Notes: a model not told the origin generated them from the sequence alone. DNA of 64,000 nucleotides from Lysinibacter cavernae (GCF_011758565.1 NZ_JAAMOX010000001.1:1217838-1281837); one strand, 5' to 3'. Shown: positions 25,701 to 35,663, counted from the first letter of the stretch. Numbers and translations: made by a program.

Positions 25701-27924
25701 GAGAGAGCGAGGCGAGCATGCCGGCGGACGGTCCACCAGAGAACGGCGCAAGTGTCTGCACCGAGTTATCCCAGACGTCACACACCTGTGCATTGGCGAC
25801 GGGGATAGTGCCCGTGGAGTTTGTGGTGTTCAGGTAGGTGTACATCTCCTCGCCACCGGTGGTCAGTCCGTCACCAAGCAACCAGCCGGAAAGACCGGTC
25901 GGGATGATTTCCTCGGTGTTCTTATAGTCGGGGCTTGGCGTGCCGTTGACGTGAACGGTCAGCGGGTCTCCGGATGCTGGGATCTTTCCGTATGCCTTCA
26001 CAAGGGCACCACTCGCCCTGACGTCGAGGTCGTGGGTCACGCAGTTGTCACCGCTGGCGGTGTTTCCGTCCCAGCCTGGCTCGTTTCCCCCACCAAAGTT
26101 GCTCACTCCGCCTGGTGACGTTGGCTCAAAATCGGTGTAGCAGTTTGTCACGCTGTAGAGACCGGTGACCAGCGGGTCGCCGTCTTTCCAGCCGTTCAGG
26201 GCCGGGTTCTTTGCCTTATTTGCCTTCATCAGCGCAGACAGCGGATAGGCAACCGTGACACGACCAACACTTGCGAGCGCGTGGGCGCCCATCGAATTGG
26301 TGCGGTCCATCGATGTGGTCGGAACCGACGCAAGCGTTGTGTCTGCCCCCGTGACCTTGACGCCAAACGAACCAGACGCGTCAGCGGCGCTGTCACAGGC
26401 GAAGTCGCTCGACTGCAGTTGGTTATCGCCTCGCGCAACACCGGCGGCGACGGCGCCTGGCAACATCCACGACTTTGAGTAGCTGTCGTTCAGCGCGCCA
26501 CAGTATCCCGGCGCGGGAGCCGCACCGTATTTTGCGAGCTCAGGGTCAATCAGGTCACGAAACTCGAACGAGTCGCCAATTGATTGTTGGCCCTTTTTAC
26601 CGCCGTATCCCTCGATCACCGCTGAATAAGTGACCAGCAGCGAGTCTTCGACCAGCCCGGTCACGGGATTCGTGAGCTTATACACCCCGGAAACAACCTG
26701 AAGCCCACCCTGTGGGTCTTGGTCTCCGTGACGCTTGACGAGGTTGAATCGGGGGGCGGCAGAAACATGAACAGGGTCGATGTCGTACTGCTTACTTGGG
26801 AGGGCGTCGTTGCTTGCCGAGTAGGCAATCGCCGACGTCTCAAATGACGAGTCGTTGGGAGATTCACCCGTTGTCAGGATGTTGATTCCAAACGGGCGTG
26901 CTGAGCCGGTATCAATCGGGCCAACGTTACAGATCAGGCGCTGGTCCCCGTTTGCCTCAACAAGAATCTGGGACTTCACCGACCGGTCGATGCGGCACAG
27001 CGTTGGTACCTGAGCCGCCCCGCTCACCTGGAAGTTGACCTTTGCGCCGTCCGTTGCCTTCAGCAGCACCTCAAGAATCACGTCGCCAACGGGCAGTAGC
27101 TTGTCGTCAACGCCCTTCTGCAGGTTGGTTGCGCCGATGGTGTACGCGATGCTGGTGATATCGTTCGTCGCGACCCGGTTATCGTACAGCGAGCAGTCGT
27201 TACCTGGCTCGGCCGTCGGGCAGATGTTATTCACATCGGGAAGCGTGCCAGAGCCAGTAACGATTCCGCCACCGTTTGGCAGGCTGGTATCACTGCTCGC
27301 GAGGCCCAGCGAGAGCTGGGGAATCGGCCGGAGCCCGCCGTTCACGGCTGCGGAGGTTCCGCCAGCAACGGTCACCGGCGCGATTGCGGTGTGCAGCGTT
27401 GGCGGCGCTTCCGCCTGCCCAACCAGGTCAGAGTGTGACGTGCTTGGCATAATCCAGCGATAGTTCTGTGAGGGAGACACGGCACGAACCGTGTAGCTTC
27501 CGTCAGCTACCGCCGTAAACGCGTATTCGCCGGTGTCACCTGTTGTGGTGCTGGCAACGATGTTGCCCGTCGATCCGAGGAGGTCAATCTTGACCCCGCC
27601 GCGACCTGCCGACTCCAGCCCAGCTCCTGCAACGCTCGGATCACCGAAGGATTCCGTCGAGCCAAGAATGTTGTCGTCTTGTGATCCGTTACCGTTGAGG
27701 TCGATCCAGACGATGCCGTGCACACCCTCGGAGACCTCACCGGGGTTCACAACGGAACGCGGGCTTGACCCTGCCGGATTGTTGACGGCGGATGCCAGCA
27801 TTGACGGCGATACGGTGAGCATCGAGGTGATGAGCGCGGCGCTCACTACGGTAGCGAGCGTTGACCCAAGGTATCGACGATGTTCGCCGTTCCGGTTGAG
27901 CCTGGTTTTTTGATTCCCCAACAA
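22732..27924 (-). CDS. Giant LPXTG-type surface adhesin with SdrD-B-like and DUF5979 domains
   Basis: A 1730-residue wall-anchored protein. A long signal peptide (residues 1-47, hydrophobic TLATVVSAALITSMLTV) is followed by an SdrD-B/Cna-B-like domain (about 65-155: VHGIVWIDLNGNGSQDD, GVKIDLLG), a large beta-rich central part, a second SdrD-B-like domain (about 1330-1425: IGDLIWQDNDENGVYDP), and two DUF5979 domains (from GGIVITKQLEG and ALSISKRAEG). The end is a Gly/Pro/Asn linker, a sorting signal LQLTGTGD, a hydrophobic helix and RRKYNNR. A sortase is needed; none is in the window. The start is TTG 27924 with GGGA upstream. The sigma gene follows at once. Confidence 0.85.
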   Translation of the reverse strand: MLGNQKTRLNRNGEHRRYLGSTLATVVSAALITSMLTVSPSMLASAVNNPAGSSPRSVVNPGEVSEGVHGIVWIDLNGNGSQDDNILGSTESFGDPSVAGAGLESAGRGGVKIDLLGSTGNIVASTTTGDTGEYAFTAVADGSYTVRAVSPSQNYRWIMPSTSHSDLVGQAEAPPTLHTAIAPVTVAGGTSAAVNGGLRPIPQLSLGLASSDTSLPNGGGIVTGSGTLPDVNNICPTAEPGNDCSLYDNRVATNDITSIAYTIGATNLQKGVDDKLLPVGDVILEVLLKATDGAKVNFQVSGAAQVPTLCRIDRSVKSQILVEANGDQRLICNVGPIDTGSARPFGINILTTGESPNDSSFETSAIAYSASNDALPSKQYDIDPVHVSAAPRFNLVKRHGDQDPQGGLQVVSGVYKLTNPVTGLVEDSLLVTYSAVIEGYGGKKGQQSIGDSFEFRDLIDPELAKYGAAPAPGYCGALNDSYSKSWMLPGAVAAGVARGDNQLQSSDFACDSAADASGSFGVKVTGADTTLASVPTTSMDRTNSMGAHALASVGRVTVAYPLSALMKANKAKNPALNGWKDGDPLVTGLYSVTNCYTDFEPTSPGGVSNFGGGNEPGWDGNTASGDNCVTHDLDVRASGALVKAYGKIPASGDPLTVHVNGTPSPDYKNTEEIIPTGLSGWLLGDGLTTGGEEMYTYLNTTNSTGTIPVANAQVCDVWDNSVQTLAPFSGGPSAGMLASLSLATPGGAPTKHAFDPASEGITVEYGKLTAGGSWGNPLMQTYDSTTARYTGDWTAQRGIAQDCGTSAATAGDLIFSTDPVADGWNLEDIAIIRMTPKNNQLDAFTSLMLRAKLVTRVNFYGGPNDGQAIESGVILANFTGSRANGGYKNPSTYDPNTHAGPSARGDRLAFQSVALGITKTANQDASGDDNLNTTNAGDPFTWTISPYVSSTVPSAQARDLTVVDTLPASLRFEPACTVTPDGVSGPILGTNAKGLTTLTWSYGDRAASENLPKIDVCTSGSMFVASGSELINTVDVLADNVIYKKQFHEATRGVIMYAPEGLQVEMDVDQRINTTDQTQQWKLNWGNTASGAKIMPTDSIFVFPKTGDNVAGYESARHTYGSDYSGSLKLAEIPAKPVATGSMTGELAGDWYYTSAAAETVSDLANDASNALSGGSTRWCTEADFGTTGCPANIGEVTAIRFIQTDSLEAQTLVSATVKLAAQDNSAADLYVGMFAVWSETYATQPVVSNEPYTQVLGFSIGDLIWQDNDENGVYDPAIDTGAPAGVTVEVVRVVNGTETVVETVTTDANGRWVANKLDTGDYYVRVSADQFAEGGPLYGFSASPHGVQSDPNTNLNEDVDNNNEELPDGGLRSAGLLNLSADIDPPNVTGNGPLGDDVAGVITNPLLSDDFTNLTLDLAVEATGGIVITKQLEGAGVDAFAYGDTLTFAVACEVRGRTIPVDDVELTVPDGATSVTSAPITNLPLGTTCTVTETDKGKADDNAAAATVTVVKKAADASVPENTVVASLTNYYSAGALSISKRAEGPAEALAQVKDDVFSILVTCQVPETLANGDTVISTLYSGTVKIKIDQNKRMIDDVGNRTKLPLGTHCFATETDAGTAVAHTVDYGSYDQAVVVTEGTPESLQQLSITAVNTFETAVVPPVDPEGPGAKETPGAPGNPSDGSNAGSAQPSRLQLTGTGDSWPILILGIGAVMMGLVLGLRRKYNNR

Positions 27925-28237
27925 AAGTATTCCCTAAGTTTCGTTCAAATAATGTGCTTGCGGAGCGACACTCTTGGCGCCCGCCCGCACCACTTCGCAG
28001 TGCGTCAGCATTAAAGGATTCAAAAACCCGATCCCCATTACGGGTGTTTCCCAAACGAATCCAACTGATTTTGCGATCGAACGAGCTGCTGCCCCTCAGC
28101 CGACACGTTTACCGTTGTCGCCTGCGCAGCCGTCACATACAAAATAGCAATTCAGCCACAACAACGGCTGTGAAACGGGCAGTCATCCAGACTTGCAATA
28201 ATGGCAGTAACCAGCGTTAAGGTCTATGCTGTGAGGC
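27925..28237. other. Divergent intergenic region upstream of the giant adhesin
   Basis: These 313 bp hold no gene. On the minus strand, GGGAAAC (28046-28052) followed about 15 bp later by CGGGTT resembles an ECF-type -35/-10 pair and would drive the adhesin-sigma pair. On the plus strand, TATGCT at 28225-28230 lies 7 nt before the TetR ATG. The first is a weak inference. Confidence 0.35.
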
Positions 28238-29622
<1,385 letters not shown>

Positions 29623-29631
29623 TCGACACAC

Positions 29632-29669
29632 GGCCGCATCCGCTGGCTGAGCCGGTTCAGGATGCGGCC
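29632..29669 (+). terminator. Hairpin after the SDR gene
   Basis: Perfect 10-bp arms GGCCGCATCC / GGATGCGGCC with an 18-nt loop, 9 bp after the stop codon. No U-tract; probable factor-dependent or weak terminator. Confidence 0.5.
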
Positions 29670-29725
29670 ACACCCGCCTCACCTCGACGGGGCGAGCCTC
29701 CCCCACGATTCCCTAGACTGATCGC

Positions 29726-30511
29726 ATGACACTGAGAGTCGCAGCGATTCAAGCGGAGGCAAGGCCAGGCGCGGTGGATGCAAACATCCACACGGCCGCA
29801 CGTCTTGCCACGCAGGCCACGACGGCGGGAGCCGAGTTTCTTGTCTTTCCGGAGGCATTCGCAACCGGCTATGACGCCCGGGTCTTTGCGCAGCCCCTGC
29901 CAACGCTCGCCGAACCGTCATGGTTGCTGCCGCTTCAAACCGTCATAGATGCGACGGGTGCCACGGCCGTGCTCAACACCGCGCTCGACCACGGCGGCTA
30001 TCGAGGCCTCACCGATCTACTCCTCACCCCTGGCCAACCGGCAACGGCCGCATACCGCAAGCAGCACCTCTACAACAGCGAGCGCGAGACCTTCTCGCCA
30101 GGCCCTCACGGGGTCAGCCTGCAGTTGAAGAGCATCACCATCGCCCTGTCGGTCTGCTACGACGCCAACTTTCCGGAGCATGCCGCAGCCGCGGCCGCAG
30201 ACGGCGCAAGCCTCTACGTCAATAGCGGCGCCTATTTCCCTGGAGGAGCGCGCCGCCGCGATCTGCACGCCGCGGCACGAGCGCTCGACAATGGCATGTA
30301 CGTTCTCTTCAGTGGACTCGTCGGCAGCCCAAGCGATTTCATCGGGGGCTCTACCATCTTCGACCCGCTCGGGCGCCGCATCGCGCAGGTGTCAGCGGGC
30401 GAAGGAATTGCCGTCGCCGACATCGATCAGGCAATCGTCGATGCCGCGCGCGGCGACCAGCGCATGTGGTCGGATCGCCGTGATTCGCTCGGAGCCCGAG
30501 TCAACCTATAG
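29726..30511 (+). CDS. Carbon-nitrogen hydrolase (nitrilase superfamily)
   Basis: A 261-residue single-domain amidase of the nitrilase superfamily with the catalytic triad in place: E43 (LVFPEAFATGYD), K112 (YRKQHLYN) and C144 (ALSVCYDANFPE). Such enzymes hydrolyse small amides or carbamoyl compounds. The ATG lies 6 nt after a TAGACT -10 element (29714-29719) without a Shine-Dalgarno sequence, so the mRNA is probably leaderless. Neighbours give no clue to the substrate. Confidence 0.85.
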   Translation: MTLRVAAIQAEARPGAVDANIHTAARLATQATTAGAEFLVFPEAFATGYDARVFAQPLPTLAEPSWLLPLQTVIDATGATAVLNTALDHGGYRGLTDLLLTPGQPATAAYRKQHLYNSERETFSPGPHGVSLQLKSITIALSVCYDANFPEHAAAAAADGASLYVNSGAYFPGGARRRDLHAAARALDNGMYVLFSGLVGSPSDFIGGSTIFDPLGRRIAQVSAGEGIAVADIDQAIVDAARGDQRMWSDRRDSLGARVNL

Positions 30512-30567
30512 CGCGATGATCCAACGAGCGATTCAGCTACAAAGTTCGGGTGGTTGCACGCCGACCA

Positions 30568-31389
30568 TCAGGGAAGATCAGCGGTCAGCTCGGCAACCGC
30601 GCTACCGTCGGGAAGCATCACGGCTCGGTTACCAAGCGGCTCGGGAAGATCAATAGGAACAAGCGCGATGGGATCAAACGGACCAGACTTGGCGCAGTAT
30701 CCAGCATCCATTCCTACCCCGTTGGAATACTGTCGAACCAGTTCGGATGGCACCCTGTCGATACGGATGATCACGCGTTCTGGGTCGGATTCGACGCTGA
30801 GCCCGCTCACATCACACCTGGTGGTAACGCCAATAACAAGGTCGGCGCGCGACAGCAGCGCATCCCGCTCCCGGTTCATCGCGAGGGCTGTGTCTGCAGA
30901 ACCGCGCTGTTTCCAGCCAGGAACGCGCTGCAGATAGGCGGGGCTGGTGCCGCTATCTTGCACAACCTGATAACCAACAACGGCAGACGAGCCCGCAGTG
31001 TCTTCGTTGGGCTCGCCCGTGGCCGGCAGAACGTCATCAATCAGAATCTTGGTCGACACGTTGGTTCCACCGTTGCCCCACAGGTCATCAACCTGCTGCT
31101 GAAACTCTGCCCGAGCGGTCTCTGCCTCGCGCGCCGCTTCGGACTGCTCGTGTTGCGCCCACAGCGACAGGATAATCCCGCTGGCTACCAGCATCGCGAC
31201 AACGCCAATCATGCCTCGGACGCGCAGAACGGTGCGGCCGGCATCGCTGAGCTCGATCTCGTTACCGTCCCGAAATTGCCACCCGGTCACGAGGCGACTC
31301 ACTCGCCAGTGAGTATCCGGGGAGATCAACGCCCACAGCGAGACGCCCAGCCCGAACACTGCGAGCAAGATACCGAGCAGCAGCAACAA
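30568..31389 (-). CDS. Membrane protein with large exported domain, function unknown
   Basis: A 273-residue protein, family not recognised. It has a hydrophobic N-terminal helix (about 1-22), a short loop with WRVSRLVTGWQFRDG, a second helix (about 58-80: GMIGVVAMLVASGIIL), a charged coiled-coil-like stretch (SEAAREAETARAEFQQQVDDL) and an exported C-terminal part containing CD and YC cysteines. The start appears to be TTG 31389 with AGGGG upstream; the N terminus is therefore uncertain. It is convergent with the hydrolase and downstream of the histidine kinase on the same strand, 201 bp away. Confidence 0.6.
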   Translation of the reverse strand: MLLLLGILLAVFGLGVSLWALISPDTHWRVSRLVTGWQFRDGNEIELSDAGRTVLRVRGMIGVVAMLVASGIILSLWAQHEQSEAAREAETARAEFQQQVDDLWGNGGTNVSTKILIDDVLPATGEPNEDTAGSSAVVGYQVVQDSGTSPAYLQRVPGWKQRGSADTALAMNRERDALLSRADLVIGVTTRCDVSGLSVESDPERVIIRIDRVPSELVRQYSNGVGMDAGYCAKSGPFDPIALVPIDLPEPLGNRAVMLPDGSAVAELTADLP

Positions 31390-31426
31390 AATTTCGACCC
31401 CTATCGGCTATCCGAGGCACGCTCGG

Positions 31427-31442
31427 CCGGTGAGATCACCGG
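31427..31442. promoter_or_regulatory. Palindrome in the gap between kinase and membrane-protein genes
   Basis: CCGGTGA (31427-31433), 2 bp, TCACCGG (31436-31442). It lies 38 bp upstream of the 30568-31389 gene start and could be an operator or a small hairpin. The rest of the 201-bp gap is unremarkable. Confidence 0.35.
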
Positions 31443-31590
31443 GCAGGAGCGAACGCCAAGCCGTCGCGGTTGGCGATGCAGTAACGGGTCACTCATGCAC
31501 AACATCCTCTTCGCATAATTTCATATATCACCCTAGCAAGTGCGGAAAACTTGGCTGTGGTCGCGTCAGCAGAACGTCTCGGAAACGTGA

Positions 31591-32700
31591 CTAACGGCCC
31601 ATCGGGAACTGCACCACAACTCTGAGTCCCCCTGCATCCCTCGGGATAATCGTGAGAACGCCATCGTGGGCGGTGACAATACTCTTCACAATCGCCAGAC
31701 CGAGGCCAACTCCGGCATGATCCGTCTTCGTCTGGTCGTCGTGTGACCGGTCCGCTCGGATGCGCTCGTTTCCGCGCTGAAATGGCTCGGTCAGCGTCGC
31801 GACGAGCTCTGGGCTCAGCCGCTCCCCCGTATTCTCAACGACGAGCGAGACGCCGCCTGCGCCGGTGGCCGTCGTAACCCAGACCGTTCCCGCTTCTGGC
31901 AGGTTGTGCACAATCGCGTTGTGCACAAGGTTGGTTGTCATCTGGAGCAGCAATGAGTTTGACCCAACGGCCACGCTGATGTCGCCGATCGTTTCGAGCG
32001 AAATACCGCGCCGCTCAGCAAATGGGAGCAACGTCTCGGCCGCCTCCTCCGCAACGAGGGAAAGGTCAACGCGCTCCCGCACAAAGTTGCGCTGGTCGGC
32101 ACGGCTCAGCATGAGCAGCGCCTCGGTGAGATCGATGGCCCTCGAATTGACAGCCTGGAGGCGAGCAAGCACCTCATCAGTGTTGCGATGTGGATCGTTT
32201 CTGGCCACATCCAACAGCGTCTGCGAGATCGCGAGCGGAGTACGCAGCTCGTGGGATGCATTTGCCGCAAAACGCTGCTGCTCGGCGACGTGCGCCTCAA
32301 GTTTGGCAAGCATCGTGTCAAAGCTGTCGGCGAGTTCGCGAAATTCGTCGGTTGGGCCTGGAAGCTGGATGCGGTGCGCGAGCGAACCGCCCGACGCGAG
32401 GCGCGTTGCCTCGGTAATCCGCGAAAGGGGCGCGAGCATCCGGCCGGCAAGAAACCAGCCGCCGAGTAATCCAAAAACGATCAGGAACAGAAACGCCCAG
32501 GCCACTGCGGGGGTAAAAGCCCGAACGAGGTCGTGGCGACCAGGCATGAAGCCGCCCGTTGTATTCATTGCTTCGACCGGGACGTACCGCAGCAGAAACA
32601 GCCACACGATTACGAGCAACAGTCCGCCTGCGAGCAGGATCACGCCAGCGTAGCTGAGGGTGAGTTTGAGCCGGACGCTGAGCCCCTGCCGTCTACCCAC
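31591..32700 (-). CDS. Sensor histidine kinase (VanS-like position)
   Basis: A 369-residue two-helix kinase. TM1 is at about 13-38, a short 25-residue exported loop follows, and TM2 at about 67-88; then HAMP (LAPLSRITEATRLASGG), the dimerisation helix with H150 in ANASHELRTPL, and an ATPase domain with NAIVHN, the G1 region and GVGLGLAIVKSI. A loop that small suggests sensing within the membrane. The GTG start overlaps the response-regulator stop by 8 bp. It lies divergent from vanY- and vanZ-like genes, so envelope stress is a plausible signal. Confidence 0.87.
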   Translation of the reverse strand: MGRRQGLSVRLKLTLSYAGVILLAGGLLLVIVWLFLLRYVPVEAMNTTGGFMPGRHDLVRAFTPAVAWAFLFLIVFGLLGGWFLAGRMLAPLSRITEATRLASGGSLAHRIQLPGPTDEFRELADSFDTMLAKLEAHVAEQQRFAANASHELRTPLAISQTLLDVARNDPHRNTDEVLARLQAVNSRAIDLTEALLMLSRADQRNFVRERVDLSLVAEEAAETLLPFAERRGISLETIGDISVAVGSNSLLLQMTTNLVHNAIVHNLPEAGTVWVTTATGAGGVSLVVENTGERLSPELVATLTEPFQRGNERIRADRSHDDQTKTDHAGVGLGLAIVKSIVTAHDGVLTIIPRDAGGLRVVVQFPMGR

Positions 32701-33418
32701 GGCCGCTGCCCTCGGTAGGCGTCAGCGGAGCAGTCTTTTGAGCAGTGGCGCCAGATGCCGGCGCCTCGATCCGATACCCAACACCGGTGACGGTTGCGAT
32801 GAGCCACGGCTCCCCCAGCCGCTTACGGAGCGAGGATACCGTGATGCGCACGGCGTTCGTGAACGGGTCCGCGTTTTCGTCCCAGGCCCGTTCAAGAAGT
32901 TCTTCGGCGCTGATGACTCCGCCCTCCGCCGAGACAAGCACCTCAAGGACGGCAAACTGTTTCCTGGTGAGCGCAATGTAGCGGCCGTCCCGATAGACCT
33001 CACGCCTGAACGGGTCGAGCCGAAGCCCAGCGATCTCGCGAACTGGCGGCCGGTTACGGGAGCGCCTTCGGTCGAGGGCCCTGAGCCGCAGCACAAGCTC
33101 TTGCAGTTCGAAGGGTTTGGTGAGGTAATCGTCGGCACCAAGTTCGAAGCCGGATGCTTTATCGTCGAGGCGATCGGCAGCGGTGAGCATGAGGATGGGC
33201 ATCCCGCTTCCTGAGGCCACGATGCTCCGCGCGATCTCGTCGCCGGATGGCCCAGGAATATCACGGTCGAGCACGGCGATGTCGTAGTCGTTGATGCTGA
33301 GCAGTTCGAGTGCCGCATGTCCGTCACCCGCGATATCGGCGGCAATCGCTTCGAGGCGAAGGCCGTCGCGAATGGCCTCAGCCATAAACGCCTCGTCTTC
33401 AACCACCAATACCCGCAT
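32693..33418 (-). CDS. OmpR-family response regulator (VanR-like position)
   Basis: A 241-residue regulator with a receiver domain (acidic VEDEAF, phospho-acceptor D51 in VLDRDIPGPSG, Lys in DDYLTKPF) and an OmpR winged helix (ALTRKQFAVLEVLVSAEGGV ending VTGVGYRIE). ATG 33418 is chosen because the domain begins right there. It is cotranscribed with the kinase and divergent from the vanY/vanZ pair, 86 bp away, which it likely controls. This is distinct from the PadR protein at 8905 named VanR after vanillate. Confidence 0.88.
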   Translation of the reverse strand: MRVLVVEDEAFMAEAIRDGLRLEAIAADIAGDGHAALELLSINDYDIAVLDRDIPGPSGDEIARSIVASGSGMPILMLTAADRLDDKASGFELGADDYLTKPFELQELVLRLRALDRRRSRNRPPVREIAGLRLDPFRREVYRDGRYIALTRKQFAVLEVLVSAEGGVISAEELLERAWDENADPFTNAVRITVSSLRKRLGEPWLIATVTGVGYRIEAPASGATAQKTAPLTPTEGSGRG

Positions 33419-33504
33419 AGATTCAATGCTACAAGTCGGACATATCGTGAGCGTATGCAAAAACGCATACGGCCTGGCAACAGCAACCCCAATTAACTGG
33501 GCAC

Positions 33505-34152
33505 ATGAGTCAAATCAGTACGCGACCCGCGAAGCAGCACACCGTCTTGAAAATCTTCGCGGTCGGATTAGGAATTGTTGCCATTATTCTCGGGATCGTT
33601 TTCTGTCAGGCGCTGTCGTCGTCATCATCATCCGACGCGCTCAGTACACACGACGAACGCTGGCCTCGCGGAACGAGGGACGAACCCGCCGGTCCAGCAA
33701 CGACGGCGGACGGCATCCTCCCTGAGCGGGCCTCGGTCTTCAGCGACGATCTGCCAGGCGTGACGCAGCTTGAACCGAACCTACTCGCTGCAATTCGGGC
33801 AGCTGCTTCTGATGCAGCTGACGACGGCATCGAGTTCTTTGTGAACAGCGGCTGGCGCTCCCCCAAATATCAAAAACAACTGCTCAACGAGGCGGTTGCA
33901 ACATACGGGTCTGTCGAGGAAGCCGCAAACTGGGTTGCCACGCCAGAGACGTCGCCCCATGTCTCTGGCGAAGCCGTGGATATTGGCGACTTTGATGCGA
34001 CCTACTGGCTCTCGCAGTACGGTGCGACATACGGCCTCTGCCAGATCTACAGCAACGAGTCGTGGCACTACGAGCTTCGGGATGAGGCCGCGACAGAGGG
34101 CTGCCCCCTCGCCTACCTCGATCCGACACACGACCCGCGGATGCAGCGATGA
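33505..34152 (+). CDS. D-alanyl-D-alanine carboxypeptidase-like (VanY/M15) membrane-anchored protein
   Basis: A 215-residue protein with an N-terminal membrane anchor (about 14-36, FAVGLGIVAIILGIVFCQAL), a linker and an M15-type zinc peptidase domain. VNSGWRSPKYQ and SPHVSGEAVD give H152 and D159 as metal ligands; ESWHYEL gives H188. It would trim the terminal D-Ala from peptidoglycan stem peptides outside the membrane. It overlaps the VanZ-like gene by ATGA, and a two-component system is divergent. Confidence 0.84.
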   Translation: MSQISTRPAKQHTVLKIFAVGLGIVAIILGIVFCQALSSSSSSDALSTHDERWPRGTRDEPAGPATTADGILPERASVFSDDLPGVTQLEPNLLAAIRAAASDAADDGIEFFVNSGWRSPKYQKQLLNEAVATYGSVEEAANWVATPETSPHVSGEAVDIGDFDATYWLSQYGATYGLCQIYSNESWHYELRDEAATEGCPLAYLDPTHDPRMQR

Positions 34153-34814
34153 GCGGCCGCATCGTGGGGTTCGGGTCTCAGACGGCCCAGCGCATCCGGA
34201 GTCCGTTTCGGCCGAAGTACCGGTCAAGTTTCCAGCCTGCACCGGGGCAAAGGCTGCCAATGCCGGCAGAGCGAGTGTTGCTTGTTGCGCTCTTCGCCGT
34301 TTACCTTTCGCTCCTTGTCTGGATCGTGCTGTGGAAGCTTGAGGTTCCATTCATCGGCACCGGTGCGACGCGCACCATTAAGCTTGTTCCTTTTCTCTCC
34401 ACGATGGATGCCGGGCCGAGTGCGCCAAGCGAGGTCGCCGCCAATATCCTGATCTTTGTCCCGTTTGGGCTCTATCTTGGGATGCTGAAACCAACCTGGC
34501 CGGTCTGGACGTCCGCATGCATCGTGGCCGGTTCAAGCCTGCTTCTTGAGGTTATACAGTATGTGCTGGCAATCGGCGTGGCAGATATCACCGACGTGCT
34601 CGCCAACGCTGCCGGCGGTGTTGCGGGCGTTGGGCTGTACCGCCTGAGCCGTCGTGCGTTGACGACTCAAACGGAAGTTGTACTTCGTTGGGTGTGCCTA
34701 GTGGGAACGGTGGTTGCGCTACTCGTGTGCGTGATTGTTGTGGCGTCGTCGCTGCGGTACGGGGCACCGATGAACATGACTCCCCACAACCTACCGACAG
34801 TGATCGCCGGTTAG
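34149..34814 (+). CDS. VanZ-family membrane protein
   Basis: A 221-residue protein with about five helices and VanZ features: VWIVLWKLEVPF, KLVPFLSTMD, then ANILIFVPFGLYLGML and LEVIQYVLAIGVADITDVLANAAGG. VanZ confers low-level teicoplanin resistance in enterococci and is widespread in envelope-related loci. Coupled to the VanY-like gene. No vanH, vanA or vanX is present, so true vancomycin resistance is not implied. Confidence 0.85.
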   Translation: MSGRIVGFGSQTAQRIRSPFRPKYRSSFQPAPGQRLPMPAERVLLVALFAVYLSLLVWIVLWKLEVPFIGTGATRTIKLVPFLSTMDAGPSAPSEVAANILIFVPFGLYLGMLKPTWPVWTSACIVAGSSLLLEVIQYVLAIGVADITDVLANAAGGVAGVGLYRLSRRALTTQTEVVLRWVCLVGTVVALLVCVIVVASSLRYGAPMNMTPHNLPTVIAG

Positions 34815-34859
34815 CGGCGGCTCTGACCGCCAAACATCGCACCGGCTACGATAAGGGTC

Positions 34860-35663
34860 ATGCATCGTTCAGCAGCCAAGACGTTTTTTGCAGCGCTCTG
34901 CGCGATTTCGCTCACCGGCGCGCTCTCGGCCTGCAGCATCCTCAGCCCCGAGATTTCGCCAGTTGCCACCGATCCAGCGGCGCCGAAGGATACGTCTGTG
35001 GCCGACTCGAGCTCGTCATTCCGCCCGGTCATGGCGACCGGAGAGCCAGGGGCCGCACTCCGTGTGCTTGAGTCGTACTACGTCAGGGATGCCGACATTA
35101 CCCAAGCCCTCGACGATGCCAAAGCCCTCATCAACACAACCGTCGCGGTTGGCTACGCGGATGTCCTTGAGGAATTCCCCAACATCGCTGACCAGTTTCT
35201 CGCGCTCGACTGCTCTATCCCGCTCGAAGACCGCTCCCCACAAGTCGACAACCCCGCCGAGCCGCTCGTCGCCTGCGATGTTGACGGGATGCGCAAATAC
35301 CTGCTCGCACCAACCGAAATCGGAAGCTCATCGCTCACCTCCGTTCAGACAGTCAACCGCGATGGCTACTGGGCAATCACATTGGAGTTCACCGACGACG
35401 GCGCGCAGGCGCTCAAAGCCGTCACAAGCCGCCTCACGAATTTTCCCGAGGCACGGTCACCGCTGGCCGACTCCCCCGACGCCGACCTCGCATGGCTTGG
35501 ACTCAGCAGCGAATCGGCATTTAAGCAGCTCGCAATCGTTGGAAACGCGCTCGTACTCTCGGCCCCGCAGGTGATGTCACCCATCCCAGACGGCGTTATT
35601 GATATTTCCGGCAGCTTTACAGAAGAAAGCGCCGAAGAACTCGCGGAACTGCTCAGCGACTAG
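34860..35663 (+). CDS. Lipoprotein with SecD P1-head-like domain
   Basis: A 267-residue lipoprotein: signal peptide with lipobox LSAC (about residue 25), a Ser/Asp linker and a domain resembling the exported P1 head of SecD. Recognisable are LEFTDDGAQALKAVTSRL, FKQLAIVGNALVLSAPQVM and DISGSFTEESAEELAELL. In SecD these residues lie in a loop that assists protein release; here the domain stands alone without the SecDF membrane helices. A -10 TACGAT (34847-34852) lies 7 nt before the ATG, so the transcript is probably leaderless. Function unknown. Confidence 0.72.
   Translation: MHRSAAKTFFAALCAISLTGALSACSILSPEISPVATDPAAPKDTSVADSSSSFRPVMATGEPGAALRVLESYYVRDADITQALDDAKALINTTVAVGYADVLEEFPNIADQFLALDCSIPLEDRSPQVDNPAEPLVACDVDGMRKYLLAPTEIGSSSLTSVQTVNRDGYWAITLEFTDDGAQALKAVTSRLTNFPEARSPLADSPDADLAWLGLSSESAFKQLAIVGNALVLSAPQVMSPIPDGVIDISGSFTEESAEELAELLSD

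Noticed and set aside
22700-27924. Many long antisense frames opposite the giant adhesin gene
   Set aside because: The sense frame is continuous over 1730 codons with domain matches; antisense frames are codon-bias shadows.
31591-34814. Glycopeptide-resistance operon
   Set aside because: vanH, vanA/B ligase and vanX are absent; only two-component, VanY-like and VanZ-like parts are present.
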